A DNA stretch of 29,956 nt from JBIOWF01 sp044868295 (lineage in GTDB: Bacteria; Actinomycetota; Actinomycetes; Streptosporangiales; Streptosporangiaceae). Positions 24,363-29,956 of this stretch are shown here, one piece after another (position 1 is the stretch's first letter; the number at the start of each line of letters is the position of its first letter). Location: contig JBIOWF010000277.1 of assembly GCA_044868295.1 (NCBI GenBank), positions 1 through 29,956 of the forward strand. Reading direction: 5' to 3'. A program made the translations under genes and the position numbers. Below the pieces are notes generated by a model that was given only the letters and a program-made list of their open reading frames with translations, was not told the origin of the DNA and made no database searches.

Positions 24363-25187
24363 GTGCCGATGAACGTCGCCGCTTCACACCGGCTCAACAC
24401 CGCGGTCGCCAACGTCGCCCGCGTCTACGACTACATGCTCGCTGGCAAGGATCATTACCCGGTTGATCGGGCACTCGCGGCGAAGGTACTGCACGCGGTG
24501 CCAGACGCGCCGTTGATGGCGAGCGCCAATCGGGCGTTCCTGGGCAGCACGGTGCGATTCCTGGCCGCTGACGCCGGTATCGGCCAGTTCCTCGACATCG
24601 GGTCCGGGCTACCGACACGCGACAACGTCCATCAGGTGGCGCAGCGGGTCAAACCAGACGCGAAAGTCTTTTACGTCGATCACGATCCGATGGTGCTGGC
24701 GCACGCCCGAGCGCTGCTGACGACCAACGACGACACCGACGCCTGCTGGGGCGACCTACGCGAACCCGAGCTGATCCTGGAGGAGGCGGACCGGCTGCTC
24801 GATCTGAACCGGCCCGTGGCCGTGCTCCTCGTCGCGATCCTCCATTTCATCACCGACGAAGAGCAGCCGTACAAGATCGTCTCTACATTGCTGGAGGCGC
24901 TCGCACCCGGGTCGTACCTGGTGATCTCGCACGGGGAGCGCACTCCCGCACTGTTGAAGGCGGCCACGGCGTACCAGAACGCGTCCGCGCAGGTGACACT
25001 GCGCTCACAGGCGGAGACCGAACGCTTCTTCGAGGGGCTGGACCTCGTCGGGCCGGGCGTGGTCAGGCTGCCGCAGTGGTCGCTCGGCGACGCCACCGAG
25101 GCGGGTTCAGACGAGGTAGTGACCATCTATGACAAGCCGATCACCCGCCAGATGCCGATCTTCGGCGGCGTAGGTGTGAAGCGGTGA
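24363..25187 (+). CDS. SAM-dependent methyltransferase, DUF574 (Methyltransf_19) family
   Basis: A 274-aa protein with the DUF574 signature: an N-terminal ANVARVYDYMLAGKDHYPVD (about 16-35), the SAM-binding motif FLDIGSGLPTRDNVHQVAQ (76-94), YVDHDPMVLAHARALL (104-119), and a C-terminal part ending near TIYDKP. The family is abundant in actinomycetes and its substrates are mostly unknown. GTG 24363 is chosen because GAGGGG lies 6 nt upstream; ATG 24369 is only two codons further. It is divergent from an XRE-TPR regulator and shares a 4-nt overlap with the next gene. Confidence 0.92.
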   Translation: MPMNVAASHRLNTAVANVARVYDYMLAGKDHYPVDRALAAKVLHAVPDAPLMASANRAFLGSTVRFLAADAGIGQFLDIGSGLPTRDNVHQVAQRVKPDAKVFYVDHDPMVLAHARALLTTNDDTDACWGDLREPELILEEADRLLDLNRPVAVLLVAILHFITDEEQPYKIVSTLLEALAPGSYLVISHGERTPALLKAATAYQNASAQVTLRSQAETERFFEGLDLVGPGVVRLPQWSLGDATEAGSDEVVTIYDKPITRQMPIFGGVGVKR

Positions 25188-25432
25188 AGGTTCCCAATGA
25201 TCGGCCGGAGCTCACGGCCGCAGAGATCGAAGCGATGGCCGAGACGGTGGCCCGAGTGAAGATCGCGGTGGCCGAGATCGTGGCGCGGGAACGCCGGCGC
25301 CCCCAAGGACTGATCGAGCGGGGCCGTCTCACCCGCGACGGCCTGAACGCGGCGATCGACTCACTGGGCCTGCCCCCGGCTTGCGACCAGGAATGGAACG
25401 AGCTTCAAAACCGGCGCGGCAGGTTGGGGTGA
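25184..25432 (+). CDS. small helical protein of unknown function
   Basis: An 82-aa protein, rich in Glu, Ala and Arg, with a predicted amphipathic helix from about 10 to 37 (ELTAAEIEAMAETVARVKIA). Its GTG overlaps the methyltransferase stop by 4 nt (GTGA), so it is translationally coupled to it. I recognise no family. It could be a partner or regulator of the methyltransferase. A bidirectional hairpin follows at 25479-25503. Confidence 0.7.
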   Translation: MKVPNDRPELTAAEIEAMAETVARVKIAVAEIVARERRRPQGLIERGRLTRDGLNAAIDSLGLPPACDQEWNELQNRRGRLG

Positions 25433-25478
25433 TATATCCGGGTGTCCCCGTCGCTCTCTTATTGACCTTATCGGTGAA

Positions 25479-25503
25479 GCTCGCGGGCCTCCCGGCCGCG
25501 AGC
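25479..25503. terminator. hairpin between convergent genes
   Basis: GCTCGCGG and CCGCGAGC form a perfect 8-bp stem with a 9-nt loop. It lies 47 nt after the small-protein stop and 65 nt after the stop of the convergent regulator, so it can serve both. Confidence 0.65.
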
Positions 25504-25567
25504 AGGCGCCACGCTGGAATGTCACCGTGGGAGTAGTACCGGTTCGGGCAGGTCTTCACCCAGTCGG

Positions 25568-27856
25568 TCATGCGGGGATGGTGCTGGCGTTGGCCAGTTT
25601 GGCGTGGATGCGTTTGGCGTCGGGGTGGTTGAGGCCGGTGAGGATGGTCAGTGCGTGTTGCCAGGCTTCGCGGGCGGCGGGGTCGCCGACGAAGTGCTGG
25701 ATGTCGCCGAGGTGGGCGAGGGTGTCGGCTTCGTGGTATCGGTCGCCGACGTCCCGGAACAGGGCGAGGGCCTGCTGATAGCAGCTGATCGCCTGGGCGT
25801 GGTCGCCGAGATGGTGGTAGGCGTAGCCGAGGCTGCACCAGGCTTTGGCGTGCCCGATGTGGTCGTCGAGTTCCAGGTGCAGAACGAGGGACTGCCGGCA
25901 GGCGGTGACGGCCTGCTGGTGGTCGCCGAGCAGGGCGCGGCACCAGCCGACCCTGGAGACGGCCCGCGCCTGCCCCTGCCGGTGACCGGCGGCGTGGAAC
26001 AGGCCCAGGGCCTGCCGGGCCTGGTCGAGGGCCTCGGTGTGGCGGCTCTGCCGCTCGCGTACCACGCTGAAAATGAAGTGGGTGTGGGCCTGCCAGACCT
26101 GGTCGCCGGCCTGGATGCTCAGGTCGAGGGCGTGCCGCAGGTTGGTGAGCGCGTCGTCGGGACGGCCCAGATACCGGGCATAGACGCTGGCGAGCACCAG
26201 ATGGGCGCGGGCTTGCGCGATCGGGTCGGCCAGCCGTTGCGCGGCGGCGACCGCGGCGCGCCCGGCCGCGACCAGATCATGCCAGTGCCCCCGCCGTTCA
26301 AGGAAGGTCCACACGACCCAGACCAGTTGCCAGGTGTGGGTGTCGAAGCCGTTGGCGGCGGCGAGCTTGACGGCGGCCAGTAGCCCGCGGCGTTCGGCGG
26401 TGAACCAGGCCATGGCTTGCCGCTGGTCGGTCGGATGATCGGGAGCGACGCCGAGTTGGGGCGGGTGGACGGTGATCGGGTCCAAGGAGGGAACCAGCAG
26501 CCGGTCGGCGGCGTGGGCGGTGTGCAGGCAGCGGTCGAGCAGGCGATGGGTGGCGGCATGGCGCTGCTCGTCGGGGTCGGCGTGCTGGGCCAGGTCGGCG
26601 GCGTAGGCGCGTAACAGGTCGTGGAGGATGAACCGGCCGGGGATGTGTTCGACGATCAGGTTGGCCCGGGCGAGTTCGGCCAGCAGCGGACGTACCCGCA
26701 CTACCGGCAGGGCGGCGAGACTGGCCGCGGCCGGGATGGAGGTGTCGGGCCCGGGACACAGGCCGTGCAGCCGGAACAACCGAGCCGCGGCCGGAGACAG
26801 GGCGTGGTAGGACCAGGAGAACACGGCACGGATGTCGGTGGCGGCCTCACCGGTCGACAGGGCGTCCAGGCCGTTGGCGGTGCCGCCGAGTTCGTCCGCC
26901 AGGTCGTGCAGGGACAGGTGCGGGTTGGTGGCGGCCCGGGCGGCCACGATGGCCAGGGCCAGAGGGAGCCGGCCGCACGCGGTGGTGATCGCCTCGGCGG
27001 ATTCGGGTTCGGCGGTGACCCGCTGCGTGCCGAGGCGGTGGGTGAGCAGGTCGCGGGCCTCGCCGGAGCCGAGCGGATCCAGGGTGAGCGGGTGGGCGCC
27101 TTCGGTGGCGACCAGGCCGGTCAGCTGGTTGCGACTGGTGACCAGGACCAGGCAGCCGGGGCCACCCGGCAGCAGGGGCCGGACCTGGTCGACGTCGCGG
27201 GCGTTGTCCAGCAGGATCAGCATCCGTTTGCCGGCCAGCAGGCTGCGGTACAACGCGGCCTGCGCGTCGAGGCCGGCCGGGATCCGCCACGGTGGGACGT
27301 CGAGGGCTTCGAGGAAGATGCGAATCACCTCGGCGGGGGCCAACGGCGTGCCGGTCGGGTCGAACCCGCGCAGGTTGATGTAGAGCTGCCCGTCTCCGAA
27401 CCGGTCGGCGACCCGGTGGGCCCAGTGCACCGCCAGGGCGGTCTTCCCGACCCCGGCGGCTCCGTCGATCACGGTGATCACCACGGCGGTCGGCTGTTCT
27501 CCGTCGGCGACCGCGAAGGCGTCCAGGGCTTCGAGGTGCCGCGCCCGGCCGGTGAACCCGTGCACGTCCAGGGGAAGCTGCGCCGGCGCCGCCCATTGCG
27601 GGTTCGGCGGCGCGTCGGGCACCGGCTGAGCCGGCGGCTCGGTGGGGTCGGGCGCCGCGGCGGCGCAGAAGCTCGTCCGCTCGTCGCCGGTCAGTCCCAG
27701 GGCGTCGGCCAACTGCCGGACTGTGGACGGCCGAGGCACCGTACGGCCGTTCTCGATGCTGCGGACCGTCTTGACGTCGACGCTGGCGCGTTGAGCCAGA
27801 TCCTCCTGTGTCAGCCCTAACTGTCGGCGGCGCGCACGCAGATCGCTTCCGAACAT
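25568..27856 (-). CDS. XRE-HTH / NB-ARC (STAND) / TPR regulator
   Basis: A 762-aa regulator. An XRE helix-turn-helix covers 1-57 (LRARRRQLGLTQEDLAQRA, then VKTVRSIENGRTVPRP), followed by a Pro-rich linker. The NB-ARC ATPase has P-loop VIDGAAGVGKTAL (129-141), Walker B LILLDNARD (213-221), VTSRNQL, and GRLPLALAIVAARA. The C-terminal half is TPR repeats, such as GYAYHHLGDHAQAISCYQQA. These proteins are ATP-dependent molecular switches; target genes and ligand are unknown. The ATG has a GGGGGGAG run 7 nt upstream. It resembles the SARP protein at 13261 only in the ATPase/TPR part, since the DNA-binding head differs. It is a stand-alone gene, convergent with the methyltransferase unit. Confidence 0.92.
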   Translation of the reverse strand: MFGSDLRARRRQLGLTQEDLAQRASVDVKTVRSIENGRTVPRPSTVRQLADALGLTGDERTSFCAAAAPDPTEPPAQPVPDAPPNPQWAAPAQLPLDVHGFTGRARHLEALDAFAVADGEQPTAVVITVIDGAAGVGKTALAVHWAHRVADRFGDGQLYINLRGFDPTGTPLAPAEVIRIFLEALDVPPWRIPAGLDAQAALYRSLLAGKRMLILLDNARDVDQVRPLLPGGPGCLVLVTSRNQLTGLVATEGAHPLTLDPLGSGEARDLLTHRLGTQRVTAEPESAEAITTACGRLPLALAIVAARAATNPHLSLHDLADELGGTANGLDALSTGEAATDIRAVFSWSYHALSPAAARLFRLHGLCPGPDTSIPAAASLAALPVVRVRPLLAELARANLIVEHIPGRFILHDLLRAYAADLAQHADPDEQRHAATHRLLDRCLHTAHAADRLLVPSLDPITVHPPQLGVAPDHPTDQRQAMAWFTAERRGLLAAVKLAAANGFDTHTWQLVWVVWTFLERRGHWHDLVAAGRAAVAAAQRLADPIAQARAHLVLASVYARYLGRPDDALTNLRHALDLSIQAGDQVWQAHTHFIFSVVRERQSRHTEALDQARQALGLFHAAGHRQGQARAVSRVGWCRALLGDHQQAVTACRQSLVLHLELDDHIGHAKAWCSLGYAYHHLGDHAQAISCYQQALALFRDVGDRYHEADTLAHLGDIQHFVGDPAAREAWQHALTILTGLNHPDAKRIHAKLANASTIPA

Positions 27857-27941
27857 ACGACAACTCCCCCCTCAGGTGCTGTCCCGCTCAGATGTTGATA
27901 ATGCCAGCCCGATGAGGCAGCCGACCGGGCGGGGCCAGCTT

Positions 27942-27960
27942 CTGGTCAAGTACTGGTCAA
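27942..27960. promoter_or_regulatory. direct repeat, one helical turn apart, upstream of the STAND regulator
   Basis: CTGGTCAA occurs at 27942-27949 and again at 27953-27960, 11 bp apart. It lies about 90-105 nt upstream of the regulator start. The spacing suits side-by-side protein binding, so it may be an operator or a pair of TTGACC -35 elements. Confidence 0.45.
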
Positions 27961-28095
27961 CTCCTTGTCTCCGTGATCGTAGACGTAACGACGCATAAGG
28001 CCTCAAATGAGCAGGCCACACCGCGTATTGGACTCAAGATCAGAAGTTCTCCATGCGCAATCATTCTTAGCGAAGCTGGAGCCCCAATTAGGGAG

Positions 28096-28125
28096 CTGAA
28101 GGCCTCGCGGACACGGTGCCTTCAG
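28096..28125. terminator. hairpin after the glycosyltransferase gene
   Basis: CTGAAGGC and GCCTTCAG form a perfect 8-bp stem with a 14-nt loop. It begins 63 nt past the stop on the minus strand. A nearby GGCCTTC (127-133 of the same line) could pair alternatively. Confidence 0.5.
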
Positions 28126-28187
28126 TGGCCTTCGGCGTCTGCGCGGCGGAAGGGATTTCGAGGTGGCCTCCGGAGCCCTGGGGGAAG

Positions 28188-29711
28188 TCAGTCATCGGGA
28201 GGCAGGAAGACGTGCCAGTGCTTGCCCCCGCCGACGCGCAGGGGCACCGGTGTCCAGGACTCCAGGAAGGGTGCCGGAGGCCGGCTGCTGGTGGTGATCG
28301 CCGCGACCCGGTCGCCGCGCGCCATCGCGGTCTTGATCGCGGCCGGTACGGCCTGGCCGCCGTAGCGCGTGATGATGCCCTTCGAGGAGCAGCGGGCAAG
28401 ATATCCGATTTGTACGGCGTGGTGGCCGTAGAGGAAACAGGGTGTACGCATCCCCATCGCGTACAGCTGTGAGGCCGCGGCGGAGTCGTAGCCGCGGGCG
28501 ACATGGGTGTTCCTGCTGTAGACGAACGCGGACAGGCCCTGCACCACGAAATAGCAGAACACCCCGGCGGCGGCGAACACCGCCGTCGGCCGGCGCCGGC
28601 GCATCCAGCCGAGTCCCGCGGCGACGGGCAGGGCGAGCAGGGCGTAGGCCGGCTGGAGGAAACGTGGAGCGGCGTACCCGACCGTGAAGAAGTAGGAGAA
28701 GGCGAGGGAGAGGCCGGACGCGAGGGCCAGCACGAGACTGCGCCGTCGTGTCGCCCAGACACCCAGCACCGCCAAGATCGGCACTGCCAGGAACCAGGCG
28801 ACCTGCACCAACGGAATGCTTCCGCATTTGATGCCGAAGCGGCACAGCAGCGGGCCGTCGAGCGCCCGGAGATGGTCGGGAAGGCTGAAGTGCAGCCCGG
28901 TCATGTTCTGCGCGCCGGCCGCCCTGAGCCGTTCGATCGGCCCGCCGTACTGGAGAAAAGCCTCGAAGATCCACTCAGCCCAGCCGATCGCCACTCCCCC
29001 GGCGATGGCGGCCACGATCCGCGGGCGCTTTAGCCACACCCCGTAAACCACGAGCGGCAATGCCAGCCATGTGGCGTCGGTGGGACGCACCAGTGAGGCG
29101 AGCGAGAAGGCGGTGACGAGCCCGGCGACGACGAGGCCTGACCTGGGCCGCGCCTCGGCCAGGCAGACCAGCGCGACCCCGGCGACGCCGCAGTACGCCA
29201 CCCACATGTTGGGCATGGCCTCGTTGGCGTAGAACAGGGATATCCACAGGCCCGCGAACAGGGCGGCGGCCACCGGGACGACAGGGCCGGGGCGCAGCCG
29301 GAGCCATGGCCAGTAGGCGAGGAACAACCCGGCACCGGACAGCAGGCTGAGATAGCCGCGAATGGCGACCACTGAGGGCGTGACCAGCGCGATCGGCGCC
29401 ACGAGCAGCGAAACCCCTCGGGCGCGCGGGGGGCTGAACTGCGTCGCGGGAACGCCGCGGGCGACCTGGCTGATGTAGACGCTCTCGTCCCATCCGAGCC
29501 CGATCCCGGCGGTGAACACCAACTGGATCATGGTGTAGCCGAGCGCCACCAGCACCAATGCCGCGTGCCAGGGCCGCGTCTCGATCCACTCCCGCAGCCG
29601 CCGCCCCGGCGATCTGCGGGTCGCCACCGCCGGCACGCGGAGCGTCTCGGTCCCGAAGGGGGCACCGTCGAACCCATCGGCCTTCGCCATGCTTGTCACG
29701 CTACGAAACAC
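28188..29711 (-). CDS. polytopic GT-C-type glycosyltransferase, GT39-like membrane protein
   Basis: A 507-aa membrane protein with about nine to eleven hydrophobic helices between residues 48 and 390. GLGWDESVY (71-79), in the first extracytoplasmic loop after helix 1, places acidic residues where GT-C (ArnT/PMT-like) enzymes have their catalytic Asp. These enzymes transfer sugars from polyprenyl-phosphate donors on the outer face of the membrane. The C-terminal 120 residues are hydrophilic and probably extracytoplasmic. Acceptor and sugar are unknown. The start is uncertain: GTG 29711 gives the longest form, ATG 29690 is seven codons in, and neither has a clear ribosome site. Confidence 0.82.
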   Translation of the reverse strand: MFRSVTSMAKADGFDGAPFGTETLRVPAVATRRSPGRRLREWIETRPWHAALVLVALGYTMIQLVFTAGIGLGWDESVYISQVARGVPATQFSPPRARGVSLLVAPIALVTPSVVAIRGYLSLLSGAGLFLAYWPWLRLRPGPVVPVAAALFAGLWISLFYANEAMPNMWVAYCGVAGVALVCLAEARPRSGLVVAGLVTAFSLASLVRPTDATWLALPLVVYGVWLKRPRIVAAIAGGVAIGWAEWIFEAFLQYGGPIERLRAAGAQNMTGLHFSLPDHLRALDGPLLCRFGIKCGSIPLVQVAWFLAVPILAVLGVWATRRRSLVLALASGLSLAFSYFFTVGYAAPRFLQPAYALLALPVAAGLGWMRRRRPTAVFAAAGVFCYFVVQGLSAFVYSRNTHVARGYDSAAASQLYAMGMRTPCFLYGHHAVQIGYLARCSSKGIITRYGGQAVPAAIKTAMARGDRVAAITTSSRPPAPFLESWTPVPLRVGGGKHWHVFLPPDD

Positions 29712-29761
29712 CTGGTCAGAGGCAGGTCAGTGAGTGGTTAGCGCCTCTCCTCCTCCCATAA

Positions 29762-29877
29762 GGGAAATGCTGGGCGGCGGACGTCTCGCTGAGCGCCGGA
29801 CCGCCGGTCGCCGTAGCGTTGAACCAGGGCGATCGGAGATGTCGGGCGCGGACCCCTGGCTTCAGCCATGGGGGTAA
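29762..29877 (+). mobile_element. possible decayed right end of an IS605/TnpB-type element
   Basis: A plus-strand frame ends ADPWLQPWG and stop at 29875-29877. It overlaps a hairpin (ACCCC-TGGC/GCCA-GGGGT, 29852-29875). The hairpin around the final codons, with a terminal LQPWG, resembles the 3' end of tnpB genes and their right-end hairpins in actinomycete IS605-like elements. The rest of the element would lie to the left, where the glycosyltransferase gene begins, so at best only a fragment remains. Confidence 0.3.
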
Positions 29878-29956
29878 GCCCGGTGTGGGAGTGCGCGCTG
29901 GCGCGCGAGCATGCAGTGACCTTTCCGTTTGCCACCCCGACAAGCAATCCCGAATT

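Larger units (their letters stand above)
27857..28187. other. 331-bp intergenic region
   Basis: It holds the upstream region of the STAND regulator with the direct repeat at 27942-27960, and the likely terminator of the glycosyltransferase gene at 28096-28125. No gene was seen. Confidence 0.6.

Noticed and set aside
26621..27820. 399-codon plus-strand open frame
   Set aside because: It is antisense to the NB-ARC region of the STAND regulator; Gly/Gln/Val-rich composition is typical of a shadow frame.

Overview
The window is high-GC DNA with strongly G/C-biased third codon positions. It carries SARP/STAND regulators, an XRE-TPR regulator, a DUF574-type methyltransferase and IdeR/DmdR-type iron boxes. 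Together these point to a filamentous actinobacterium. Streptosporangiales or Streptomyces-like is an inference; no rRNA or other marker allows a finer call. No tRNA, rRNA or CRISPR array was seen.

Region 1 (about 86-12955) is the main feature: an eight-gene minus-strand operon for an NRPS-independent (NIS, IucA/IucC type) siderophore. In transcription order it encodes a type III PLP decarboxylase, a diaminobutyrate aminotransferase, a diaminobutyrate decarboxylase, an IucA/IucC synthetase, a lysine/ornithine-type N-monooxygenase, an MFS exporter, a second IucA/IucC synthetase and a glutamine-synthetase-like ligase. Seven of the eight genes overlap or abut their neighbours. A perfect 19-bp iron box (12802-12820) lies just upstream of the first gene and a second, 16/19 box lies at 12937-12955. 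The dat/ddc/monooxygenase/two-synthetase core predicts a schizokinen-like citrate-diaminopropane hydroxamate. The extra type III decarboxylase, the gamma-glutamyl-amine-ligase-like enzyme and the lack of an N-acyltransferase suggest a different product. Several genes carry in-frame tandem repeats, and a 13-bp x10 array starts at the last stop codon.

Region 2 (12960-18520) holds a large SARP-STAND-TPR regulator preceded by a fragment of a threonine dehydratase gene. After it come an unidentified frameshifted remnant, a membrane protein built from an internal duplication, and a small Cys/His-rich protein. Region 3 (18521-20978) is a minus-strand short-amide unit: FmdB-like zinc ribbon, AmiS/UreI channel and formamidase/acetamidase, with a strong hairpin downstream.

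Region 4 (20979-25432) contains a SnoaL-like pseudogene with an internal stop, then an EamA exporter translationally coupled to an XRE-TPR regulator. Divergent from that pair are a DUF574 SAM methyltransferase and a coupled 82-aa protein. Region 5 (25433-29956) has an XRE-STAND-TPR regulator, a polytopic GT-C/GT39-like glycosyltransferase, and at the right edge a hairpin and coding trace that may be the end of an IS605/TnpB-type element.
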